Below, in pieces: positions 24,779 to 32,527 of a stretch of DNA of 64,000 nucleotides (within the stretch, counting starts at the first letter, position 1; every line of letters starts with the position of its first letter). Source of the DNA: Clostridia bacterium (GTDB taxonomy: Bacteria; Bacillota; Clostridia; Oscillospirales; Acutalibacteraceae); contig JAFURT010000034.1 in assembly GCA_017471765.1 (NCBI GenBank), forward strand, positions 1 through 64,000, written 5' to 3'. The position numbers and the translations under genes are program-made. The notes under the pieces were generated by a model that ran no database searches, was not told the DNA's origin, and saw only the letters and a program-made list of their open reading frames with translations.

Positions 24779-24827
24779 GAAAAATGTTAGTTCAAAGGGA
24801 ATTTATTGAGATTTGTAAAGGAAAGGA

Positions 24828-24870
24828 TAAAAAACCGCCCTCACTACCTGCAAGCAGAAATGAGGACGGT
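24828..24870 (-). terminator. Terminator behind the dockerin remnant
   Basis: ACCGTCCTCA and TGAGGGCGGT arms (one mismatch) with a T6 run on the minus strand. It is the surviving terminator of the decayed gene. Confidence 0.7.
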
Positions 24871-24880
24871 AAAAGGTCGT

Positions 24881-24972
24881 TTAGGCTAAGGGATAATCAT
24901 TAGGGAGCAAGAAGTGATACAGCAGATAGATCGCATCATCGCTATCTACCTGACCGTCGCCGGTGTTCTGGG
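24881..24972 (-). pseudogene. Dockerin-like C-terminal remnant
   Basis: On the minus strand the last codons before a TAA read NTGDGQVDSDDAIYLLYHF, followed by LLPNDYPLA. This is one calcium-binding half of a dockerin module (xNGDGxVxSxDA) as found at the end of secreted Ruminococcaceae enzymes. The upstream sequence carries no second half and no enzyme domain, so the rest of the gene is gone. It marks a lost secreted, possibly cellulosome-type, protein. Confidence 0.75.
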
Positions 24973-24996
24973 GAGATATACTAGTTTGGTTTCGCC

Positions 24997-25236
24997 TTAC
25001 TTGTAATGAGAATAAAACGGAAAATAAAAAATGTATTCCGCCCAACTACAGTATTGAGCTAAAAAAGCAAATGCAAGTATAACAAAAACCCCAAGTAACG
25101 CACATGTTAACACAACGATCCATTGTTTAAATAGTGATTCAAAAAAGTGAAACGACCATAGATATTCGCGGATTTCTATTGAAAAATAAGAGCCAATGTG
25201 ATATACTACGGTCGTTGTACTGGCATGTTTTCTCAT
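24997..25236 (-). CDS. Possible small membrane protein, 79 residues
   Basis: An open frame with one strong hydrophobic stretch (WIVVLTCALLGVFVILAFAF) and aromatic C-terminus. No convincing ribosome binding site precedes it, and it lies in a decayed AT-rich stretch, so it may be chance or another remnant. Confidence 0.3.
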   Translation of the reverse strand: MRKHASTTTVVYHIGSYFSIEIREYLWSFHFFESLFKQWIVVLTCALLGVFVILAFAFLAQYCSWAEYIFYFPFYSHYK

Positions 25237-25253
25237 ATGAGAAAGGAGTCAAC

Positions 25254-25403
25254 ATGGATAAGAATCTCAAAGGAAAAGAATGTGGCAAAGGTATTAGCCA
25301 AAGGAGGGGCGGGTGGTATACCGCTCGTTTTACAAATCGCCTGGGAAAACGGAAGGATTCTTTATTCAGTGCGGTACGTCAATTTGAAGCGGAAAGGGCT
25401 TGA
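25254..25403 (+). pseudogene. N-terminal remnant of a tyrosine integrase
   Basis: Starting at the ATG at 25254 behind GAAAGGAG, 49 residues read like the arm-type DNA-binding N-terminus of Tn916/ICE-family integrases: NLKGKECGKGISQRRGGWYT, then ARFTNRLGKRK. The core-binding and catalytic domains are absent; the frame stops at 25403. The start of an integrated element is therefore preserved only as a stub. Confidence 0.7.
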
Positions 25404-25434
25404 AATTGGTGTAAAATTGGTGTAAAATTGGTGT
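25403..25434 (+). repeat. Three 11-bp tandem repeats after the integrase stub
   Basis: AAATTGGTGTA occurs at 25403, 25414 and 25425 (the last copy ends in G). It sits exactly where the integrase frame breaks and could be a deletion scar. Confidence 0.7.
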
Positions 25435-25450
25435 GTAAAAAAATCAATGC

Positions 25451-25519
25451 CGAAAAGTTGGGGCGAACGACTTGTGTTCCTGCGGCGGCAAAAAGCATAA
25501 GAAAGGTTGCGGAAAATAA
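25451..25519 (+). pseudogene. Degenerate SEC-C motif tail
   Basis: 22 codons before a TAA read RKVGANDLCSCGGKKHKKGC, then GK. This is the C-terminal zinc-binding SEC-C motif (canonical [20 protein letters not shown]) with one residue lost and the first Cys of the CC pair changed. No start or upstream domain is visible, so only the tail of a SecA-type or other SEC-C protein remains. Confidence 0.65.
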
Positions 25520-25528
25520 GGAGCAATT

Positions 25529-25942
25529 ATGCGGTATTGTTCAATCGTTGCGGGAGTTCTTTCATTTGTTCTTTTTTGTGTGGCGACAGGTAAGCTTAAC
25601 GCCCTTATTTTTCGGCTTCGGAAAGACGATGGCTTTGGCTATGCCAGAGGCAAGCTTATAGCGATTCCGCTGGGCTTGGGCTTTGGGGGCTTGGTCGTGC
25701 TTGTCTATTCTGTGTTGTGGGGCTTGCCTTATGAATGCGCACTGCTTTGCGAAGAAACAATAGGCGTCGCTCTGATGGGAGTCGGTTCTTCGAGTGGCCT
25801 GCTTATTGCTGCTTTTGCGTCAATCAAAGGCAACAAGGACTGGCGGAAAACGATTGTTTTCAAACGTACGGCAATGCTCCTGTACGGTATTTCTGCGGTG
25901 ATTGTGGCCGTGGTGTTTTGTGTGGATCACTTTTTGGTATAA
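25529..25942 (+). CDS. Small polytopic membrane protein, unknown
   Basis: 137 residues with four hydrophobic segments (near 5-22, 45-65, 78-97 and 115-134). The ATG at 25529 has AAGGAG 6 bp upstream. No family is recognised. It lies between the remnant zone and ychF, and an extended -10 box (TGGTATAAT, 25935-25943) overlapping its end may drive ychF. Confidence 0.6.
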   Translation: MRYCSIVAGVLSFVLFCVATGKLNALIFRLRKDDGFGYARGKLIAIPLGLGFGGLVVLVYSVLWGLPYECALLCEETIGVALMGVGSSSGLLIAAFASIKGNKDWRKTIVFKRTAMLLYGISAVIVAVVFCVDHFLV

Positions 25943-25968
25943 TTATAAAGTTTCGAGGAAGTGTTACT

Positions 25969-27078
25969 ATGAAATTAGGTATCGTGGGACTGCCCAACGT
26001 GGGCAAGTCTACTCTGTTTAACGCTATTACCAATGCCGGGGCGCAGAGCGCCAATTTCCCCTTCTGCACCATCGACCCCAACGTGGGTGTGGTGGCGGTG
26101 CCGGACAAGCGGCTGGACGCTCTGTGCGAGATGTACACCGAGGGGGACAAGGTGCCGCCCATCGTGCCGGCGGTTATTGAGTTTGTGGATATTGCCGGTC
26201 TGGTAAAGGGCGCCAGCAAGGGCGAGGGCCTGGGCAACAAGTTCCTGGGCAACATCCGGGAGTGTGACGCCATCGTCCACGTGGTGCGCTGTTTCGAGAA
26301 TGACGACATCATCCACGTGGAGGGCAGTATCGACCCTCTGCGGGACATTGAGACCATCGACCTGGAGCTCATTTTCTCGGATATGGAGATGGTGGAGCGC
26401 CGCATCGCCCGTGTGGCGAAAGACCTCAAAGGCGACAAGAGCCTGCAGAAGGAGCTGGACTTCCTCAAGCGCCTGCAGGCCCTGCTGGAGGGCGGTCAGC
26501 CCGCCCGTGCACTGGAGTGTGACGAGGACGAGGTGGGCATGATGAGCACCATGGCGCTGCTCACCTCCAAGCCCATCATCTACGCCGCTAATCTGTCGGA
26601 GGATGACTTTGCCGGCGGCGAGCCTACCAACAACCCCCACTATCAGAAGGTAGCGGAGCTGGCCGCCTCGCAGGGGGCGGGGGTGCTGCCCATCTGCGCC
26701 CAGATGGAGGCGGACATCGTGGACATGGACGCCGAGGAGAAGATGCTGTTCCTGGCGGAGCTGGGGCTGGAGCACTCCGGCCTTGACCGGCTTATCCAGA
26801 AGAGCTACCACCTGCTGGGGCTTATCTCCTTCCTCACTGCCGGTGAGAAAGAGGTGCGTGCCTGGACCATCTGCCGTGGCTGGAAGGCTCCCAAAGCCGC
26901 CGGTCGCATCCACACGGATTTCGAGCGTGGCTTCATCCGTGCCCAGGTTATCGCTTTTGATGACCTGATGGCCTGTGGCTCTCTGGCTAACGCCCGGGGC
27001 AAGGGCCTTGTCCGCACCGAGGGAAAGGAGTATGTGATGCAGGACGGCGATGTGGTGGAGTTCCTGTTTAACGTGTAA
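25969..27078 (+). CDS. ychF: Redox/translation-associated GTPase/ATPase YchF
   Basis: 369 residues, the usual length for this Obg-family P-loop protein, which binds ATP and the ribosome. G1 GLPNVGKSTLFNAI at 7-20, the G3 DIAGLVKGASKGEGLGNKFL, the altered G4 (YAANLSEDDF, in place of NKxD), and the C-terminal TGS-like part (TAGEKEVRAWTICRGWKAP, GRIHTDFERGFIRAQV) are clear. The ATG at 25969 follows CGAGGAAGTG. The TPR gene follows after 11 bp. Confidence 0.97.
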   Translation: MKLGIVGLPNVGKSTLFNAITNAGAQSANFPFCTIDPNVGVVAVPDKRLDALCEMYTEGDKVPPIVPAVIEFVDIAGLVKGASKGEGLGNKFLGNIRECDAIVHVVRCFENDDIIHVEGSIDPLRDIETIDLELIFSDMEMVERRIARVAKDLKGDKSLQKELDFLKRLQALLEGGQPARALECDEDEVGMMSTMALLTSKPIIYAANLSEDDFAGGEPTNNPHYQKVAELAASQGAGVLPICAQMEADIVDMDAEEKMLFLAELGLEHSGLDRLIQKSYHLLGLISFLTAGEKEVRAWTICRGWKAPKAAGRIHTDFERGFIRAQVIAFDDLMACGSLANARGKGLVRTEGKEYVMQDGDVVEFLFNV

Positions 27079-27089
27079 AGAGGATGACA

Positions 27090-27701
27090 ATGAAGGAACA
27101 AATGAGAGTGCTGGCCAAGCAAGGTACCGAGCACGTAGACCGGCGACAGTTGCCGGAGGCGGAGGCGGCGCACACCGCACTCTTTCAGTTGTGCGATGCC
27201 TGGCTGGCCGAGCACGGCGAGGATAATGAGGTGCGTCGCTACTGGTGTCTGGCCTGTAATGGGCTGGGTATGTGCCGCTCCTGTGCCGGGGAGCAGGCGG
27301 CGGCTCGGGAGTGGTACGGCAGGTCTCTACCTTTCTGTGTACAGCTGGCTGAAGAAACTGGGGCGGTGCAGGCCGGGCGCGACCTGTCTGTGACCTACGG
27401 CAACCTGGGAGACACCTGTTTTGCCGAGCAAGACCTGGCTGGTGCCAGGGGTTGGTATGAGAAAAAGTGGGAGACCGCCAGCCGGTTCGCTGCATTGGCT
27501 GATACAGAGATGCAGTACGAAATGGCTACGGCTTGTTGTAAGATGGGGCTTGTCAGCCGTGGCGCAGAGCAGTTGGGTTGGTATCGGACTGCACTGGAGT
27601 GGCTTGACCGGTTGACCGAAACACATCCGGACAACCAGTGGTATGGGCAGATGAAAGAGGTCTGCCAAAAGACCATAAAGATGCTGGAAAATGCTGAATG
27701 A
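27090..27701 (+). CDS. TPR-repeat protein
   Basis: 203 residues from the second ATG, chosen because AAGAGG then lies 6 bp upstream. Four or five helical TPR-like repeats are visible (LPEAEAAHTALFQLC, AREWYGRSLPFCVQLAEE, VTYGNLGDTCFAEQDLAGAR, WYRTALEWLDRLTE). No catalytic or DNA-binding domain is present, so it is likely a protein-protein scaffold. It is next to ychF and ends at a terminator. Confidence 0.75.
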   Translation: MKEQMRVLAKQGTEHVDRRQLPEAEAAHTALFQLCDAWLAEHGEDNEVRRYWCLACNGLGMCRSCAGEQAAAREWYGRSLPFCVQLAEETGAVQAGRDLSVTYGNLGDTCFAEQDLAGARGWYEKKWETASRFAALADTEMQYEMATACCKMGLVSRGAEQLGWYRTALEWLDRLTETHPDNQWYGQMKEVCQKTIKMLENAE

Positions 27702-27707
27702 GTAACC

Positions 27708-27741
27708 AAATGCCCTCCGGCAAAAGACCGGAGGGCATTTT
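27708..27741 (+). terminator. Terminator after the TPR gene
   Basis: ATGCCCTCCGG and complement form an 11-bp stem with a 7-nt loop and a short T-run. Confidence 0.8.
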
Positions 27742-27744
27742 GAA

Positions 27745-27846
27745 ATGCTGTTTTTTGATGGCAAGGAGGTACTGCTGGCCGACCTGGCTCTCATCACCTG
27801 TGCCGCCGAGGCCGGATTGGAGGAAGCCCGGAAAGGCTTTTTTTGA
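27745..27846 (+). CDS. Possible 33-residue small ORF between two terminators
   Basis: ATG at 27745 opens a frame beginning MLFFDGKEVLLADLALITC and ending in GFF. The GGAGG in the 3' arm of the preceding terminator lies 10 bp upstream and could act as a ribosome binding site if the hairpin opens. A second strong terminator follows. It may also be the tail of a lost gene. Confidence 0.3.
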   Translation: MLFFDGKEVLLADLALITCAAEAGLEEARKGFF

Positions 27847-27868
27847 GAATAGGAAAAAATAGGATAGA

Positions 27869-27906
27869 AAACCGCCCTTCGGCTATGGCCGAAGGGCGGT
27901 TTTTTG
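27869..27906 (+). terminator. Terminator upstream of the mraZ promoter
   Basis: ACCGCCCTTCGGC and complement (13-bp stem, 4-nt loop) with T6; it isolates the dcw cluster from upstream transcription. Confidence 0.9.
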
Positions 27907-27956
27907 CGTATGACAAGAAAAATTTTTCCAAAATGAAAAAAACTACTGTTTACCTA

Positions 27957-27985
27957 TTGATTTTTTATAAAATACCCTTTATAAT
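27957..27985 (+). promoter_or_regulatory. Promoter of the dcw cluster
   Basis: TTGATT (27957-27962), 17 bp and TATAAT (27980-27985). Confidence 0.75.
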
Positions 27986-27993
27986 GTGTGTAT

Positions 27994-28027
27994 GTGGCGA
28001 AAAGTGCATCGAAGTGGTGGACTGTGG
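27994..28027 (+). promoter_or_regulatory. MraZ-type operator: four GTGG-like repeats at 10-bp spacing
   Basis: GTGG, GTGC, GTGG and GTGG begin at 27994, 28004, 28014 and 28024. MraZ of E. coli binds GTGGG repeats separated by 5 bp, the same 10-bp period. They lie just after the -10 box, fitting autorepression by MraZ. Confidence 0.75.
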
Positions 28028-28112
28028 TGAATTTCCACACTTTCCACACAGTTTTCCACAGCCGGGTGGGGAAAGCCCATCGGCAACCCGATTTTAAGGA
28101 GGTGACAGGGAC

Positions 28113-28541
28113 ATGGCAACCATGCTGTACGGCCGGTTTGAGCATAATATGGACGCAAAAGGGCGTATTTTTGTCCCTGTCAAGTTGCGGGAGAAGCTGG
28201 GGGAGACCTTTATCGCCGCTTGTGTGCTGGACAAGTGTGTCAGCCTCTATTCCATGGAGGAGTGGGACAGCCTGTTGGAGAAGATCGCCTCCGGCCCCAT
28301 GGCACAGACACGCAAGCTGATGCGCAAGGTGACCGAATCCGCAGAGGATGTGACCCCGGATGCCCAGGGCCGTATCCTGCTGAACAAAAACCTTATTGCT
28401 CACGCCGGACTGGAAAAGCCCTGCCTCATTATCGGTGCCGGCCGTCGGGCAGAGATCTGGAATCCGGCCGTGTACGAGGCCGAGATGGCGGATATGACCG
28501 ACGATAAGCTGGAAGAGGAATTCATCCAATACGGTTTCTGA
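28113..28541 (+). CDS. mraZ: Transcriptional regulator MraZ
   Basis: 142 residues with two SpoVT/AbrB-like halves: YGRFEHNMDAKGRIFVPVKLREKL-type first swap-hairpin and VTPDAQGRILLNKNLIAHAG in the second. MraZ forms a ring-like multimer, binds its own promoter repeats and can influence the dcw cluster. It starts at 28113 behind AAGGAGGTGACAGGGAC. It is the first gene of the division and cell wall cluster, downstream of a matching repeat array. Confidence 0.95.
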   Translation: MATMLYGRFEHNMDAKGRIFVPVKLREKLGETFIAACVLDKCVSLYSMEEWDSLLEKIASGPMAQTRKLMRKVTESAEDVTPDAQGRILLNKNLIAHAGLEKPCLIIGAGRRAEIWNPAVYEAEMADMTDDKLEEEFIQYGF

Positions 28542-28575
28542 TACCGATTATTTTATTAAGCGAGGGGGCACGGAT

Positions 28576-29526
28576 ATGGCGGACAACCCTCAGGGCTATC
28601 ACCGCCCGGTGTTGATCACGCAGACCATCGAGGCGTTGGCCATCCGTCCGGATGGGGTGTATCTGGATGGCACTGCCGGTGGCGGCGGCCATTCCCATGC
28701 GATTGCCTCTCAGCTAACTACCGGCCGCCTGATCTCCCTGGATCAGGACCCCGATGCTATCCAAGCCGCCGGTCAGCGGCTACAGGGACTGCCGGCTACG
28801 CTGGTGCAGTCCAATTTCATCCACATGGACAAGGTGCTGGACGAGTTGGGCATCCCCGGGGTGGACGGCATCCTGCTGGATATCGGCGTTTCCTCCCATC
28901 AGCTGGATGCGCCGGAGCGTGGCTTCTCGTACCACCACGATGCGCCACTGGATATGCGGATGAGCCAATCCGGCACATCGGCCGCCGATTTGGTGGCTAC
29001 TTTAGATGAAAAACAGCTGGCGGATATATTCTTCCGCTATGGTGAAGAAAAATTCTCCCGCCCCATCGCCAAAACCATCGTTCGGGAACGGGAAAAAGCT
29101 CCCATCGAGACCACCCTGCAGCTGGCAGACATCGTCTGCCGCAGTGTGCCGGCGGCGGCCAGGCGGGATGGGCATCCGGCTCGCCGGGTGTTTCAGGCTT
29201 TGCGTATCGCCGTCAATGGGGAGCTGGACTGCCTGTCGGCGGCGCTGGATACCGCCTTCGATTGCCTGAATGTAGGCGGGCGGCTGGCGATCATCACCTT
29301 CCACTCGCTGGAGGATGCTATGGTGAAAAACCGCTTCCAGGCATGGCGGCAGGGCTGTATATGCCCCCGGGAGGCACCGGTGTGTATGTGCGGCCGGACA
29401 CCGGCGGCTACGCTGGTGACCAAAAAGCCGGCGGTGGCCACCGAGGAGGAATTGGCAGAAAACCCTCGCAGCCGCAGTGCCAAGCTACGGTGTATAGAAA
29501 AACAGCACGACCGGTATACCGACTGA
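28576..29526 (+). CDS. rsmH: 16S rRNA (cytosine1402-N4)-methyltransferase
   Basis: 316 residues. The SAM-binding motif YLDGTAGGGGHSHAIAS, the DGILLDIGVSSHQLDAPERG motif, the FSYHHDAPLDMRM segment and the C-terminal LEDAMVKNRF define RsmH (MraW), which methylates C1402 in the decoding centre of 16S rRNA with SAM. It follows mraZ by 34 bp behind GCGAGGGGG, the standard second place in the dcw cluster. Confidence 0.97.
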   Translation: MADNPQGYHRPVLITQTIEALAIRPDGVYLDGTAGGGGHSHAIASQLTTGRLISLDQDPDAIQAAGQRLQGLPATLVQSNFIHMDKVLDELGIPGVDGILLDIGVSSHQLDAPERGFSYHHDAPLDMRMSQSGTSAADLVATLDEKQLADIFFRYGEEKFSRPIAKTIVREREKAPIETTLQLADIVCRSVPAAARRDGHPARRVFQALRIAVNGELDCLSAALDTAFDCLNVGGRLAIITFHSLEDAMVKNRFQAWRQGCICPREAPVCMCGRTPAATLVTKKPAVATEEELAENPRSRSAKLRCIEKQHDRYTD

Positions 29527-29567
29527 ATTAATCTTACGAAATATAGAAAAGGAAGGAGAGAGCAAGG

Positions 29568-30038
29568 ATGGCGAAGTTTAACGAAGCCTATGACCTGGAA
29601 CTGTTCCAGCCCCGGGAGCCCCGGCTGGTAGCGCTGAAGAATGACGCCAAGACCATCAAAGAGACCAAGCGCCGCAACCGGCGGCAATCCCTGGCCAACG
29701 TGGTGGTGTATCTTAGCCTGGCTCTGGTGGCCATGGCGCTGGTGGGGTATTTTATCACCTGCAATGTGCGGCTGACCGAGATGAACAAGGCTCTCTCGGA
29801 TGGACAAGCCCAGCTCAACGCTCTGCACAGTGAGCAGGTGCGTCTGCAAAGTGAGCTGGCCGGGCTGACCTCGGCGGAGAAGATCAACCAGTACGCACTG
29901 GAAAACGGCCTGCTGCCCATGGACAGCAACCAAATCTACTATATCACGGCAAATGAAGAAGATCAGGTGTCGCTCGCCGAGGAACAGGACAACTGGTTTG
30001 TCACAGCGTGGAATGCTGTGGTGGACTTTTTGTCGTAA
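29568..30038 (+). CDS. ftsL: FtsL-like septum protein
   Basis: 156 residues: a basic cytoplasmic end (KRRNRRQ), one membrane span (VVVYLSLALVAMALVGYFIT, about 47-66), then a short coiled coil (LSDGQAQLNALHSEQVRLQS) and the ENGLLPMDSNQIYYI motif of FtsL/DivIC. It would pair with DivIB and DivIC in the divisome. Position between rsmH and the PBP gene supports FtsL. The acidic tail is longer than usual. A terminator-like hairpin follows. Confidence 0.88.
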   Translation: MAKFNEAYDLELFQPREPRLVALKNDAKTIKETKRRNRRQSLANVVVYLSLALVAMALVGYFITCNVRLTEMNKALSDGQAQLNALHSEQVRLQSELAGLTSAEKINQYALENGLLPMDSNQIYYITANEEDQVSLAEEQDNWFVTAWNAVVDFLS

Positions 30039-30093
30039 AGCAGCATAATGTTCGCCTGACAGCATACCTATTAATGTAGGGTACAGGCAGCAT

Positions 30094-30130
30094 CGAGAGT
30101 TGAGATGGCACAATCTTAACTCTCGTTTTG
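30094..30130 (+). terminator. Terminator or attenuator between ftsL and spoVD
   Basis: CGAGAGTTGAGA and TCTTAACTCTCG arms (one G-T pair) with an 8-nt loop and TTTTGTTGTTTT. No clear promoter lies between it and spoVD, so partial read-through must feed the downstream cell wall genes. Confidence 0.75.
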
Positions 30131-30193
30131 TTGTTTTATACCCAGGTCGAAATTTGGCACAAACAGCGGCATCTTGCCGGGAAAGGAGCCCCC

Positions 30194-32518
30194 ATGAGCA
30201 AAGAATCCCAAACTTCCAACACGACACGCACCCCCACACGGCAGATGCGGGTGCGTGCTCGTATAGCGGTCATTTTTGTGGTGGTGGTCTGCTTCCTGGC
30301 CAATGCCGTACAACTGGGCTACCTGCAGCTGGTGCAGGGGGAGGACTGGCAGAAACGGGCGGTCTCCCAACAACTCAGTGATACGGTGGTCACTGCAAAG
30401 CGGGGCACCATCTATGACTCGGATATGCAGGCGTTGGCGGAGTCGGCTGAGGTGTGGAAGATCATCATGTCTCCCAAGAACATTGCCGGGTGCGACTGGC
30501 AAGACCTGGAGGGGGTGGACACCACCCAGACGCTGACGGATGAGCAGGGGCTGGAGGTGCTACGGAAATTCATCGCCACCGGCCTTTCGGAAATGTTCGG
30601 CCTGGATTATGACAAAGTGTATGAGCAGACCGGCAAGACCCATTCCCAGTATGAGGTGGTCAAATCCAAGGTGGAATACAATGATAAAACCGCCTTCTCC
30701 GACTGGGTGACCAAAAACGGGCTGTCCTATGCCTTTTACATCATCACCGACTATAAGCGGTATTATCCCCAGGGCTCTCTGGCCTCTACGGTGCTGGGCT
30801 TCACCGGAACCGACAATAACGGCCTGGAGGGGCTGGAGGCCAAGTACGAGTCTGTGCTGGCCGGTACCCCCGGCCGGATTGTTACGGCCCAGAACGGCAT
30901 CGGTGACGAGATGCCCACCACCATGGAGTATACTAAGGTAGTGGATGCGGTGGATGGGTACAGCTTAGTGACCACCATCGACTCTACCGTGCAGATGTAT
31001 GCGGAAAAGTACCTGGCAGAGGCGGTGACCGCCACCGGCGCACTCAACCGGGGTGTGGCCATTGTGATGGATGTACACACCGGAGCTATTCTGGCTATGG
31101 CAACCAAAGGAGACTACGACCCTAACGACCCCTTTACCATCACCGACCCCACCACCGCCACCATGCTGGCGGAGCTGTCCGGGGACGAGAAGGCTGCGGC
31201 GGTGAGCATCGCCCGGCAGAAGCAGTGGAACAACAAGGCTATTACCGAGACCTATGAGCCCGGTTCTGTCTTTAAGGTGTTTACCACCGCTATGGGGTTG
31301 GAAGAAAATATGATCAGCGAAAAGTCCACCTTCAATTGTAGCAACGCTTTTTTGGTGGGTGGCTGGAATATCAAGTGCCACATTTATCCTCGCGGTCACG
31401 GTACGCTGACCTTGCCGGAGGCGGTTTCGGCCTCCTGTAACCCCTATTTTATCCAGTTGGGATTAAAAATCGGTGCCGGCACATACTATAAGTATTTCAA
31501 CGGCTTCGGCTTTACCGAAAAGACCGGTGTCGACATGACCGGTGAGATGTCCAATGCCGGCCTGTACCACAGTGCCGCCACCCTGGCGGAGCAGGAAAGC
31601 TCGCTGGCCTCGGCGGCATTCGGCCAGACCTTCAAGGTGACCCCGGTGCAGATGATTACCGCTATGAGCGCCATCGCCAATGGCGGTAAGCTGGTGACCC
31701 CCCACGTGGTGTCTCAGGTGCTGGATGGGGACGGTAACGTGATTTCCGTCACCGAGACACAGGTAAAGCGGCAGATTATTTCTGCGGACACCTCCAAGCG
31801 CATCTGCAAGATACTGGGAGATATCGTCAACGGCGGTGGCTCCAAGAACGCCTACGTGGCCGGCTATCGGGTAGCCGGTAAGACCGGTACCTCCGAAAAG
31901 CGTGACCTGTTGCCCCGCAACGAGGTGGTTGCTTCTTTCAGCGGCTTCGCTCCGGCGGATGACCCGAAGGTGGCGGTGCTGGTGCTGTTGGATGAGCCCC
32001 AGTGCGAGCCCCGCTATGGCGGTACCATCTCCGCCCCTGTGGCCCAAAAGATTTTTGAAGCTATTTTGCCCCACCTAGGGGTGGAGCCCAACTATACCGA
32101 CGAAGAGCTGAGCAGTCTATCCCGCACCACCCCGGATGTGGAGGGGGACGCCGTAGCGGTTGCTCAGGCCAAGATGAGCAACGCCGGCCTGAAGGCAACC
32201 GTCGTCGGCAAGGGGGATACGGTGCTTCAGCAGGTGCCGGAGGCAGGGCAGTCTGTACCTGCAGGCGGTACGGTACTGTTGTATACAGAGGAAGCGGCGG
32301 CCACCATGGTGAAGGTGCCCAACTTTGTGGGTCGGTCGGTGACGGAGGTCAACTCCCTCGCCAGCAGTTTAGGCCTGAATGTGCAGTTGACCGGCTTGAT
32401 TGGTGGCTCCAGTGCCTCGGCGGTGTCCAACAGCCAGAGCGTGGCAGAGGGCGCTGAGGTGCCCAAGGGAACGGTAATTAAGGTCAATTTCCTGTATAGC
32501 GATACCCAGGACGGTTAA
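30194..32518 (+). CDS. spoVD: Class B penicillin-binding protein with two PASTA domains (SpoVD/FtsI type)
   Basis: 774 residues from the ATG at 30194 behind GAAAGGAGCC. One membrane span (about 22-41), a PBP dimerisation domain, then the transpeptidase: SxxK at Ser358-Lys361 (EPGSVFKVF), SxN at Ser414 (ASCNPY), KTGT at Lys563 (AGKTGTSEKR). Two PASTA domains end the protein (VPNFVGRSVTEVNSLASSLG in the second), the mark of SpoVD/PBP2x-like enzymes. It crosslinks septal peptidoglycan with FtsW. As the only class B PBP in the cluster it may serve vegetative division as well as spore cortex. Confidence 0.95.
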   Translation: MSKESQTSNTTRTPTRQMRVRARIAVIFVVVVCFLANAVQLGYLQLVQGEDWQKRAVSQQLSDTVVTAKRGTIYDSDMQALAESAEVWKIIMSPKNIAGCDWQDLEGVDTTQTLTDEQGLEVLRKFIATGLSEMFGLDYDKVYEQTGKTHSQYEVVKSKVEYNDKTAFSDWVTKNGLSYAFYIITDYKRYYPQGSLASTVLGFTGTDNNGLEGLEAKYESVLAGTPGRIVTAQNGIGDEMPTTMEYTKVVDAVDGYSLVTTIDSTVQMYAEKYLAEAVTATGALNRGVAIVMDVHTGAILAMATKGDYDPNDPFTITDPTTATMLAELSGDEKAAAVSIARQKQWNNKAITETYEPGSVFKVFTTAMGLEENMISEKSTFNCSNAFLVGGWNIKCHIYPRGHGTLTLPEAVSASCNPYFIQLGLKIGAGTYYKYFNGFGFTEKTGVDMTGEMSNAGLYHSAATLAEQESSLASAAFGQTFKVTPVQMITAMSAIANGGKLVTPHVVSQVLDGDGNVISVTETQVKRQIISADTSKRICKILGDIVNGGGSKNAYVAGYRVAGKTGTSEKRDLLPRNEVVASFSGFAPADDPKVAVLVLLDEPQCEPRYGGTISAPVAQKIFEAILPHLGVEPNYTDEELSSLSRTTPDVEGDAVAVAQAKMSNAGLKATVVGKGDTVLQQVPEAGQSVPAGGTVLLYTEEAAATMVKVPNFVGRSVTEVNSLASSLGLNVQLTGLIGGSSASAVSNSQSVAEGAEVPKGTVIKVNFLYSDTQDG

Positions 32519-32527
32519 GGATACCAT

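Noticed and set aside
28033..28060. Replication origin or DnaA box cluster upstream of mraZ
   Set aside because: Only one of the three TTTCCACA-type words fits the DnaA pattern fully, and dnaA, dnaN, AT-rich unwinding DNA and a strand switch are lacking.
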